Assembly: GCA_903847605.1 (NCBI GenBank)
Contig: CAINED010000061.1
Coordinates: forward strand, 1-64,000
Length of the DNA: 64,000 bases
Origin: an uncultured Hyphomicrobiales bacterium
Lineage (GTDB): Bacteria; Pseudomonadota; Alphaproteobacteria; Rhizobiales; Beijerinckiaceae
Direction of reading: 5' to 3'
The notes under the pieces are model-generated. The model was given only the letters and a program-made list of their open reading frames with translations. It ran no database searches and was not told the origin of the DNA. Positions 17,773-25,056 of this stretch are shown piece after piece. Each line of letters begins with the position of its first letter. The stretch's first letter is position 1. The position numbers were made by a program, and so were the translations under genes.

Positions 17773-18189
17773 TTACGTCATCCCCAAAATCCTGACGCCC
17801 TCTTTTATTGCGGCTTTCGCCAGATCGCTATCCATCGTCGCGAGCGGCAAACGGCGGCGGGTGGCAAGTTCCAAATACGCCGCATCATAAACGCTGAGTC
17901 TGTGCGTGTTCGCCAGAGAAACTGTTTCGTTCCATAGGCGCAAGTCTGCATCGTCATCCCGGCGAATGTCGAGCGCCGAAAATTTCGCAAAAATATGCTC
18001 GCGATAAGTTTCGTCGATGCGTTTGCGGCGTTGCGCCATCGCGAGGCCGTTGGCGACTTCATAACGCCAGAGTGAGGGTGTCCAGGCGTGACTTTCACTG
18101 ACTTGTTCTAGGACGGCGAGGCTCGCAGGGGTTCGTTCGTCCTCGAAGCACCAGGATAATGTCATGGACGCATCCAGGACGAGCGTCAC
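17773..18189 (-). CDS. vapC: PIN-domain toxin of a type II toxin–antitoxin pair (VapC-like)
   Basis: A 138-residue PIN-domain ribonuclease. The acidic Mg2+ site is intact: Asp6 (LVLDAS), Glu44 (RYEVAN), Asp102 (VYDAAYLELA) and Asp120/Asp122 (MDSDL). Its start overlaps the antitoxin stop by 4 nt (ATGA), the usual arrangement for translational coupling. VapC toxins typically cleave tRNA or rRNA when free of antitoxin. Intact residues suggest an active toxin. Confidence 0.88.
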   Translation of the reverse strand: MTLVLDASMTLSWCFEDERTPASLAVLEQVSESHAWTPSLWRYEVANGLAMAQRRKRIDETYREHIFAKFSALDIRRDDDADLRLWNETVSLANTHRLSVYDAAYLELATRRRLPLATMDSDLAKAAIKEGVRILGMT

Positions 18190-18425
18190 GTGCGGCCTTC
18201 CTCGATCAGGTCTTTCAGGTTGCCGCCAAGTGTGACGCCGCGCCCCTTCTCAATGATGGCACGCGCTGCCTGTCGCGCTGCCTCCCGATCAAAGCGCGCC
18301 TTCTCGGGGCACAAGCGTGCCACCGGCCTTCCGCGACGGGTGATCACGATCTCCTCGCCCTTCTCGACGAGGTCGAGCAGGGCGCCGAGAGTATTTTTGG
18401 CTTCGAACGCGCCGATCTCTCGCAT
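18186..18425 (-). CDS. vapB: Phd/YefM-type antitoxin (VapB role)
   Basis: A 79-residue antitoxin of the prevent-host-death family. The N-terminal half (MREIGAFEAKNTLGALLDLVEKGEEIVITRRGRPVARL) is the DNA-binding and dimer fold, with the family end R-x-G-x-P-V-A-x-L. The C-terminal tail, rich in charge and ending LKDLIEEGRT, would wrap the toxin. GGAGG lies 5 nt before the ATG. A palindrome 11 bp upstream is the likely operator for autoregulation. Confidence 0.88.
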   Translation of the reverse strand: MREIGAFEAKNTLGALLDLVEKGEEIVITRRGRPVARLCPEKARFDREAARQAARAIIEKGRGVTLGGNLKDLIEEGRT

Positions 18426-18435
18426 GAGACCTCCA

Positions 18436-18458
18436 ATAAGCTAGCTTAACTAGCTTAT
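18436..18458. promoter_or_regulatory. Operator palindrome of the toxin–antitoxin operon
   Basis: ATAAGCTAG and CTAGCTTAT form a perfect 9-bp inverted repeat with a 5-nt spacer (CTTAA), directly upstream of the antitoxin ribosome-binding site. On the minus strand, TATGCTATAA next to it could serve as the -10 region, so antitoxin binding would block transcription. Its AT-richness stands out in this GC-rich region. Confidence 0.7.
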
Positions 18459-18871
18459 AGCATACATGAAGAGGACGTCACAACGGAGCTGCAATCAAAA
18501 AGCATCGTAAGAAAATATTCTTGACTTTATTCCTAATATCTGCCATCAACAATTCATCCCTGCCTGCGAGGGGCCGATCATGAGCGGTCGTAATCGGAGG
18601 GCGGGGAGCGGTGTCCGCGCGTGCCTTTACCGAAGGCAAGGTGCGGACCGGACCGTCCGCCGGGCAGGTGACGCAAGGCCCTGTCCGGTTCCCCGTGCCC
18701 CACGAAAGTGCGGCAAGAGCCAGGGTTGGACGGAGCCCGCAAAAATCCGCGCCGTGGGACGCTGGGCGACCAGTCATTCCACCCTATTCTTCGAGGCCGC
18801 CCGGCGTCCCCGGCCCCTCATGTCGATAACCCGCGTGCGAAAGCGCGGCGGGATCATTCCCGCATCCGCAA
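18459..18871. other. Intergenic stretch without a convincing gene; strong hairpin, possible non-coding RNA
   Basis: No open frame here has family similarity or a plausible start; short frames of arginine- or proline-rich composition exist on both strands. The first ~90 bp are AT-rich with TTGACT at 18521–18526, which could be a -35 box on the plus strand. From 18575 the sequence becomes very GC-rich. A compound hairpin at 18613–18648 pairs GTCCGC with GCGGAC and, inside, TGCCTT with AAGGCA. A structured RNA is possible, but hallmarks of RNase P RNA, SRP RNA or tmRNA were not found. Confidence 0.35.
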
Positions 18872-18902
18872 ACAAAAAAGGCGAGCCGCAGCCCGCCTTT
18901 CG
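18872..18902 (-). terminator. Rho-independent terminator after rpmF
   Basis: On the minus strand, AAGGCGGGC and GCTCGCCTT pair around a short GCG-type loop, with the stem running into six Ts (18874–18879 on the plus strand as As). It starts about 20 nt after the rpmF stop. Confidence 0.8.
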
Positions 18903-18923
18903 AAACTTGAAAATTCCGATCGA

Positions 18924-19115
18924 TTACTCGACCGCAGCCTTCTTCGGCTTCAGGATCTGACGGCCGCGATACATGCCAGTCTTCAGGTCCACATGGTGCG
19001 GGCGGCGCAGTTCGCCGGAATCCTTGTCCTCGACATAGGTCGGGGTTACCAGCGCATCGGCCGAGCGGCGCATGCCGCGGCGGGAGGGGGAGGTCTTTCG
19101 TCTCGGAACAGCCAT
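18924..19115 (-). CDS. rpmF: 50S ribosomal protein L32
   Basis: A 63-residue L32. The N-terminus [20 protein letters not shown] and the segment [20 protein letters not shown] are diagnostic. The zinc-ribbon cysteines found in some L32 proteins are absent, as in most alphaproteobacterial forms. The start at 19115 has GGAG 7 nt upstream; a longer in-frame start at 19202 would add 29 residues not present in the family. It is followed by a good intrinsic terminator and is divergent from ispA. Confidence 0.97.
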   Translation of the reverse strand: MAVPRRKTSPSRRGMRRSADALVTPTYVEDKDSGELRRPHHVDLKTGMYRGRQILKPKKAAVE

Positions 19116-19334
19116 GTTTAACTCCATTAGGCAGGGTCTGGGACGCTGGCGGGAAACGAACAATCCCGCCGGGCCGGCCTTCCGGCCCGTGGTCACGTCC
19201 ACCCATGCCCTGAATTCAGGCCGCGCTCATACACCGGATTGACCGGCATGGCTAGTCTGAGTGCCAAGTTCGCGGCGATTTCTTGACCCGGCTTGCGTCC
19301 TGCGGCAAGCGGGACTTCGAACGGGGGGATATTC

Positions 19335-20249
19335 GTGGCCGGCAGCAGCTTTCAGGACCGGATGGCGGCCGTCGCCGGAGATGTCGAGGCCGAGCTCGAC
19401 CGGCTGCTGGGGCCGGACGCGCTATCGGGCGAAACCACGCGGCCGCCGCGCCTGCTCGCGGCCATGCGCCACGCGGCGCTCGGCGGCGGCAAGCGATTGC
19501 GGCCCTTCCTCCTGATCGAAAGCGCGCGCCTCTTCGGCGCTGGCGGAGCCGGCGTGTTGCGCGCCGCCTGCGCCCTTGAAATGGTCCATTGCTATTCGCT
19601 CGTTCACGACGACCTGCCGGCCATGGACGACGACGATCTGCGCCGCGGGCAGCCGACCGTTCACAAGGCCTTCGATGAAGCTACAGCCATTCTCGCGGGC
19701 GACGCCCTGCTCACCTATGCCTTCGATGTCATGGGCGACATTGCCACCCATGCCGACGCCACAGTGCGCGCAAAGCTTGTTGTCGCGCTCGCTCGCGCCT
19801 CCGGCCTTGGCGGCATGGCGGGCGGGCAGATGCTCGATCTCGAAGCGGAAGAAGCCCGTGAGCCTCATACGCGCAATGCCATCGAAACGCTGCAGGCGAT
19901 GAAGACCGGCGCGCTCATCCGCTTCGCGAGTGAAGCTGGAGCCATCATCGGCGGCGCAACCGGGGAACAATTCAAAGCATTGAGCGAATACGGCCGCACA
20001 CTTGGCGCCGCATTCCAGATCGCCGACGATATACTCGATGCGGAAGGCGATGCGCAGAAGCTTGGCAAGGCTGCCGCCAAGGATGCCGACCGCAACAAGG
20101 CGACGCTGGTCGCGGCGCTTGGCCTCGACGAAGCGAAGCGGCTGTGCAACGAACTTGCCGCGTGCGCCTGCGATGCTCTGGCGTCTTTCGGCGAAGGCGG
20201 CGAGACATTGCGCGCTCTGGCAGGATTCACGGTGACACGCGATCACTGA
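19335..20249 (+). CDS. ispA: Polyprenyl synthetase family protein, probably farnesyl diphosphate synthase
   Basis: A 304-residue trans-prenyltransferase that condenses IPP with DMAPP/GPP. The first Asp-rich motif is DDLPAMD (residues 92–98), the bacterial form with two inserted residues; the second is DDILD (231–235). GGGKRLRPFL (residues 50–59) binds IPP. The GTG start at 19335 was preferred because GGGGGG lies just upstream and family similarity begins soon after; the longer frame adds 14 residues. The product chain length (C15 versus C20) cannot be settled by eye. It works downstream of ispG. Confidence 0.9.
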   Translation: MAGSSFQDRMAAVAGDVEAELDRLLGPDALSGETTRPPRLLAAMRHAALGGGKRLRPFLLIESARLFGAGGAGVLRAACALEMVHCYSLVHDDLPAMDDDDLRRGQPTVHKAFDEATAILAGDALLTYAFDVMGDIATHADATVRAKLVVALARASGLGGMAGGQMLDLEAEEAREPHTRNAIETLQAMKTGALIRFASEAGAIIGGATGEQFKALSEYGRTLGAAFQIADDILDAEGDAQKLGKAAAKDADRNKATLVAALGLDEAKRLCNELAACACDALASFGEGGETLRALAGFTVTRDH

Positions 20250-20259
20250 AAGGTTAGCC

Positions 20260-20961
20260 ATGAAGCCGAACTCGGTTTGGCATTCGCATGGAGCGCTGCG
20301 AGCCATCGCGGGCCATGTCAATATGATCGCCTGCCTTGCTGCGGGTATTGTTGCCTATCTTCTCGCGCAAACATTGAAATGGCCTACGCCCGGCCTCGTC
20401 GGCTGGAACGGCGGCGTGCTGCTCTATCTCGCGTTGACCTCGCGCATCATGATGCGCGCCGACGAACATTCGATCCGCCGCCGCGCGGCTCTCGTCGATG
20501 AAAGCCGCTTCATCGTGCTGACTGTGGCGATGGCCGCGATCTGCGCATGCTTTGCAGGCATCGTGGTCGAAGTCGCCGATATTCGCGCGCTGCCGGGAAA
20601 AGAGAAGGCGATACCAGCGATCCTGACGGTTGCTACAATCATCCTGAGCTGGGTGCTCATCCACACGATCTTCGCGCAGCATTACGCGCACGAATATTTC
20701 CTGAGCCGCGAAAGCGAAAAGGAATTGCAGCCGGAAGATCGCGCCGGCCTGCGCTTTCCCGGCGGCCAGCCGCCCGATTATTCGGACTTCCTCTATTTCT
20801 CATTCGTCATCGGTGTCGCCGCGCAAACCGGCGATGTCGCGATCACCTCACGGCCGATGCGCCGGCTCAATCTCGTGCATTGCGTGCTGGCCTTCTTCTT
20901 CAATGCGATTGTCCTCGCGCTGACGATCAATCTGGCGGCATCGCTTGTCACAGGCGGATGA
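20260..20961 (+). CDS. DUF1345 domain-containing membrane protein
   Basis: A 233-residue integral membrane protein of the DUF1345 family, with about five hydrophobic helices: residues near 18–36, 47–60, 84–106, 122–140 and 205–230. Family landmarks are HYAHEYF after helix 4 and PDYSDFLYFSFVIGVAAQTGDV. The biochemical function of this family is unknown. The gene begins 10 nt after ispA on the same strand, so it is likely co-transcribed with it. Confidence 0.85.
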   Translation: MKPNSVWHSHGALRAIAGHVNMIACLAAGIVAYLLAQTLKWPTPGLVGWNGGVLLYLALTSRIMMRADEHSIRRRAALVDESRFIVLTVAMAAICACFAGIVVEVADIRALPGKEKAIPAILTVATIILSWVLIHTIFAQHYAHEYFLSRESEKELQPEDRAGLRFPGGQPPDYSDFLYFSFVIGVAAQTGDVAITSRPMRRLNLVHCVLAFFFNAIVLALTINLAASLVTGG

Positions 20962-21004
20962 AACGGGACCGGTTACGGTTGGCAATCTGGTCGCGAGACC
21001 ACAT

Positions 21005-22408
21005 ATGGCAAACATGACGAAGTCGAACGGCAGGAACGCAAACGCACAGCCGGAACAGCGCGAACACTGGTCCGGACGCGCGGGATTTATTCTGGCCGCA
21101 ATGGGTTCGGCGGTCGGCCTCGGCTCGATCTGGAAATTTCCCTACGAAGTCGGGTCGAACGGCGGCGGCATATTCATCCTGTTCTATCTTATTGGGCTCG
21201 CGCTCATCGTATGGCCGCTGATGCTGCTGGAATTCGCAATCGGTCGTCGCGGCCAATCGGACGCCGCGGATGCGATTTCCAATGTCGCGGAAGAAAGCGG
21301 CGCATCGCGGCGCTGGGGCTGGATCGGCCTCCTCGGTATCGTCACATCGGCGCTGATTCTCAGCTTCTATTGCGTGATCGGCGGCTGGACGATCGCCTAT
21401 GTCGTGGAAACCGCGATCGGCGGATTTGCATCGCAGGATGCTGCTTCGCTACGCGCACGATTCGACGGGCTGATGGCTTCGCCTGTGCGCATGGGGCTTT
21501 ATCACACAGTCTTCTTCGCCATCACGGCCTTCATCGTCTCGCGCGGCGTAAAAGCCGGCATCGAGAAGGCGGCAGAAATCCTGATGCCCGTCCTGGTTCT
21601 TCTGCTGATTTTGCTTGCCGGCTATTCGTTGTGGCGTGGCGATGCCGGCGCTGCTCTGCGCTTTCTCTTTGCGCCCGACTTCTCGAAGTTGAGCGCGCGC
21701 ACCGTGATCGAAGCGCTGGGCCTCGGCATGTTTTCCATCGGTGTCGGCCTCGCGGTCATGGTCACCTATGCCGCCTATGCCGACAAGACTATCAATTTGC
21801 GGCAGGCGGCGACGGCGACCATCGTCGCGGATACGGCAATCTCCTTTCTCGCGGGACTGGCAATCTTCCCTATCGTTTTTGCGGAAAAGCTCGATCCATC
21901 CGGCGGTCCCGGTCTGATGTTCATCAGCATTCCCCTTGCCTTCTCGCATGTGCCTTTCGGCGCATTTGCAGCGATGGCTTTTTTTCTCCTGCTGTGCATC
22001 GCTGCGCTGAATTCGGCGATATCGCTCCTGGAAATGCCGACAGCCTGGCTGCACACGCGCAAGAGCTGGTCGCGCGGCCAGGCCGCCTGGTTCTCAGCCT
22101 TCATCTGTTGGGCCGCCGGCTGGATCAGTGTGCTTTCGTTCAATCTATTTTCCGATGTGCGATTGCTGGCCCATGTTCCCGGCTTCGCAGGCGCCACGAT
22201 CTTCGATTTGCTGGACCAGTTGACGTCGAACATGCTCTTGCCGCTCGGCGGATTTCTGCTTGCCGTATTCGCGGGATGGTTCGTCGACTGGAAGGCCTTC
22301 GCGCGCGAACTCGGCCTTGGCGATGCAGCCTCGCGCATCGTTCGCATACTCGTGCGCTACGTAACGCCTTTGGCTATCGCTCTCGTGACCATATGGCAAT
22401 TTGTATGA
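21005..22408 (+). CDS. Sodium-dependent transporter, neurotransmitter:sodium symporter (SNF) family
   Basis: A 467-residue LeuT-fold symporter. TM1 carries the unwound Na+/substrate motif (GFILAAMGSAVGLGSIWKFP) followed by GGGIFILFYLIGLAL, both hallmarks of the family; 11–12 helices are visible. Bacterial members carry amino acids or related amines. The start ATG at 21005 is a choice: a TTG at 20945 inside the previous gene and an ATG at 21014 are also in frame, and no strong ribosome-binding site decides. It may be transcribed with the DUF1345 gene. It is convergent with the VIT1-like gene. Confidence 0.9.
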   Translation: MANMTKSNGRNANAQPEQREHWSGRAGFILAAMGSAVGLGSIWKFPYEVGSNGGGIFILFYLIGLALIVWPLMLLEFAIGRRGQSDAADAISNVAEESGASRRWGWIGLLGIVTSALILSFYCVIGGWTIAYVVETAIGGFASQDAASLRARFDGLMASPVRMGLYHTVFFAITAFIVSRGVKAGIEKAAEILMPVLVLLLILLAGYSLWRGDAGAALRFLFAPDFSKLSARTVIEALGLGMFSIGVGLAVMVTYAAYADKTINLRQAATATIVADTAISFLAGLAIFPIVFAEKLDPSGGPGLMFISIPLAFSHVPFGAFAAMAFFLLLCIAALNSAISLLEMPTAWLHTRKSWSRGQAAWFSAFICWAAGWISVLSFNLFSDVRLLAHVPGFAGATIFDLLDQLTSNMLLPLGGFLLAVFAGWFVDWKAFARELGLGDAASRIVRILVRYVTPLAIALVTIWQFV

Positions 22409-22409
22409 A

Positions 22410-23132
22410 TCATCCGAGCGACTTCAGAAAATGTCCGGCAAGATAGGCAAGGCTAGCCGCAAGCGTGCCGATGAAAAAAGTCTCTGCGCCGGAGCGAAGC
22501 CAGTTGACCCCAGCCCATTTGCTTTTCAGCGAACCGATGGCAAAGAAGACGACTCCACTCATGACGGCTGACGCAGGAAGGCTTGCAGTAAAGCCTGCAA
22601 TATAGGGCAAGAGCGGAATAAAGCCGCAGATCGCAAAAGCAAGAAAGGTGAAAAAGCCCGCCCACAGAGGCGATCTGACAAACGAGGGCTGACCATGTTC
22701 GTCCGAGAGCATCGTGTTGACCCACGTCTCGCGCGAAGCCGTGGTGATTGCGACAGCGCGCTCCAGTTCTTCCTCGCGAAATCCCTTCGCAAAAAGAATC
22801 TGACGCACCTCCTCGCGCTCGCCTTCCGGATAGAGATCGATATGCCGCTCTTCCATGCGACGCAGGCGATTCATTTCCTGCAGTTCCGTGCGCGTCGCAC
22901 TGTAATTGCTTGCGGCCATGGAGAAGCCATCGGCAAGAAGATTGGCAGCGCCGAGAATAAGAACGATACGGACAGAGAGGTCCGCGCCCGCCACGCCCGC
23001 GACGACGGCAAAAGTCGTCACGGTCCCATCGATGCCGCCATTCACCCAGTCGCGCAGATAGCTCGGCCTGACGCCGTTGGCGAGACGGTCGGCGATATCG
23101 TCAGGCTCGTGGCTGTGATCCCTGTGGCGCAT
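22410..23132 (-). CDS. VIT1/CCC1 transporter family protein
   Basis: A 240-residue membrane protein of the VIT1/CCC1 (iron/manganese) family. The first helix region holds DWVNGGIDGTVTTFAVVAGVAGA, the family signature, followed by NLLADGFSMAASNY. The cytoplasmic domain (roughly residues 85–150) is rich in Glu, such as RRMEERHIDLYPEGEREEVRQ, as in metal-binding VIT1 proteins. Three or more helices follow. The start at 23132 has AGGA 8 nt upstream; a longer TTG start would overlap the hyuB-like gene. It probably exports or stores divalent iron or manganese. Confidence 0.88.
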   Translation of the reverse strand: MRHRDHSHEPDDIADRLANGVRPSYLRDWVNGGIDGTVTTFAVVAGVAGADLSVRIVLILGAANLLADGFSMAASNYSATRTELQEMNRLRRMEERHIDLYPEGEREEVRQILFAKGFREEELERAVAITTASRETWVNTMLSDEHGQPSFVRSPLWAGFFTFLAFAICGFIPLLPYIAGFTASLPASAVMSGVVFFAIGSLKSKWAGVNWLRSGAETFFIGTLAASLAYLAGHFLKSLG

Positions 23133-23194
23133 GTCCAAATCCTGCAGATGCAGAGCAGCTTGCAGGCGGAGCGACGATTGCGCCTTGCGTGAGG

Positions 23195-25054
23195 TCAATC
23201 CGATTGCAGGTCGGCCAGCCTCTGGCGCGACATTCGCGACCGCAACGCCTGGGTTCGCGCTTCATCGACGCGGCCGCCTTCGATGACGACGCCATAGACG
23301 TCCTGCGCCTCATCGGCGCTGACATATCCCTCGTTGACATCATGCAGCACGCGGGTGGCATCGCGCTCGACGGGCGCGCCAAAACCGCCGCCGCCGCCCG
23401 AACAGGCTGTGAACCCCTCGCCGGGACGCAGGCGCTGCATCATGATCTTGGCATTGGGAAAATCGGTCTTCGCGCCTTCGTTGAGATGCAGCGTCACCTG
23501 ATTGCCGTGTCCGTCGCGCCCGCCCTCGAGGCCCCATGGCGTGCAATGCATGCGGTCGACTTCGGCGTTGAACGTGAGCGGCGAGCGCGCGGAGACGCGC
23601 CGCTCGATACCGAGCCCGCCGCGAAACTTGCCTGCGCCGCCCGAGCCTTCGCGCAACGCGAAGCGATCGACCATCACAGGGAATTTCGCCTCGACGGATT
23701 CGATGGGCGAGTTATGCGTGTCGCCATCGTTCATGCAGACGGTCGCGCTCTGCCCGTCTTCCGTCATCTTCGCGCCCCAGCCGCCGCCGAGCGGCCCAAA
23801 GCCGCCGATGAACAGCGAACCCGAACGCGGATGAATGCCATGCACGCGCACGGCGATGAGATCGGCGTGATGGCCGGCGATCACCTTGTCGGGAATGGCG
23901 TGCTGCACGGCCTTGAACACCGTGTCGACGATGGTCATCGGAAAGGTCATCCACCAGCGCATCGCCGCCGGCTTCACCGCGCTGACGATCGTGCCGGGCG
24001 TGAGGCTCACCTTCAGCGAGCGGAACGAGCCTTCATTGATGGGATAATCGGTCGGCGAGGTCAGGCATTTGTAAGCGACCTGCGCGCAGGCATAGCCCGT
24101 CGTCATGCCGGAATTGTAGAAGCCGCGCACCTGTTTGGCGACCTCCGTGAGGTCGATCGTCATCTCCTCGCCCTTGACGATGACCTTCACCTTGATCGGG
24201 ATGCGCTTGCCGATCTCGACGCCGTCGTCGTCCATGTAGGACGTGGCCTCGTATTCACCGTCGGGAATGGCGAGCGTGCGCGCCCGCGCCGCGCGCTCCG
24301 ACTGCGCCATGATATCCGCGATGGCGCCGAGCGTTTGCTCGCGGCCATAGCGCGCCAGCAATTCCCTGAAGCGGCGCTCGCCCGTCGTGACGGCGGTAAT
24401 CTGAGCGCGCAGATCGCCCATGGCGCGGTCGGGAATGCGCACGTTCATGCGGATGATGCTGACGAGATCCTCGTTCATTACGCCGGCCATGCGCAGCTTC
24501 ATGATGGGGATCTGCAGGCCCTCGGCATAAATGTCCGTGGTGATGCCGCCGATCGTGCCGCCGATGTCGATCCAGTGCGCCATGCAGCAGGCCCAGGCCG
24601 AAAGCTTGCCTTCATGGAAGATCGGCAGGCTCAGCGTGACATGGTTGAGATGCGAGCCCGTGAGATAGGCGTCGTTGGTAATGAGGATGTCCCCTTCCTC
24701 GACGCCATCCGCGCCGAAATACTTCAGCTTGGCGCGCACCGTTTCCGACATGCCGCGGATGAACATCGGCAGGCCGATGCCGATCGAGATCGTGTCGCCT
24801 TCCGGCGTGAAGAGGCCGACCGTGAAATCCAGCGCCTCGTAGATGATCATGTTGTAGGCGGTGCGCGTGAGATTGTTCTTCATCTCCTCCGTCACGGCGA
24901 GGACGCCGTGGCGGATGATTTCCGTCAGCACCGGATCGTATTTCTTGAAGGCGCGCGCGGGGGCGCTGCGCTTGGTTTTCGCAGCCGCCTTCACGGATTT
25001 GCGCGCCGGTTTTGCGGCAGCCTTCGCTTTCGCCTTCATCTTACGGACGGCCAT
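23195..25054 (-). CDS. Hydantoinase B/oxoprolinase family protein with a Lys/Ala-rich N-terminal tail
   Basis: A 619-residue HyuB-type subunit, which works with HyuA in ATP-dependent opening of hydantoin, 5-oxoproline or related rings, or carboxylation of acetone-like substrates. Family marks include DPVLTEIIRHGVLAVTEEM, GDILITNDAYLTGSHLNH, and a C-terminal GGGGGFGAP. The first ~42 residues are a basic Lys/Ala/Arg tail (MKAKAKAAAKPARKSVKAAA and onward) unlike the family, resembling histone H1-like repeats. The ATG at 25054 lies 2 nt after the hyuA-like stop. Upstream frame to 25381 overlaps hyuA and is not used. Confidence 0.9.
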   Translation of the reverse strand: MAVRKMKAKAKAAAKPARKSVKAAAKTKRSAPARAFKKYDPVLTEIIRHGVLAVTEEMKNNLTRTAYNMIIYEALDFTVGLFTPEGDTISIGIGLPMFIRGMSETVRAKLKYFGADGVEEGDILITNDAYLTGSHLNHVTLSLPIFHEGKLSAWACCMAHWIDIGGTIGGITTDIYAEGLQIPIMKLRMAGVMNEDLVSIIRMNVRIPDRAMGDLRAQITAVTTGERRFRELLARYGREQTLGAIADIMAQSERAARARTLAIPDGEYEATSYMDDDGVEIGKRIPIKVKVIVKGEEMTIDLTEVAKQVRGFYNSGMTTGYACAQVAYKCLTSPTDYPINEGSFRSLKVSLTPGTIVSAVKPAAMRWWMTFPMTIVDTVFKAVQHAIPDKVIAGHHADLIAVRVHGIHPRSGSLFIGGFGPLGGGWGAKMTEDGQSATVCMNDGDTHNSPIESVEAKFPVMVDRFALREGSGGAGKFRGGLGIERRVSARSPLTFNAEVDRMHCTPWGLEGGRDGHGNQVTLHLNEGAKTDFPNAKIMMQRLRPGEGFTACSGGGGGFGAPVERDATRVLHDVNEGYVSADEAQDVYGVVIEGGRVDEARTQALRSRMSRQRLADLQSD

Positions 25055-25056
25055 GT

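Noticed and set aside
18478..18777. 99-residue minus-strand open frame
   Set aside because: Biased composition, no ribosome-binding site or family; treated as part of a non-coding gap.
18580..18960. 126-residue plus-strand open frame running into rpmF's antisense
   Set aside because: Arg-rich, no motif, and it crosses the terminator of rpmF.
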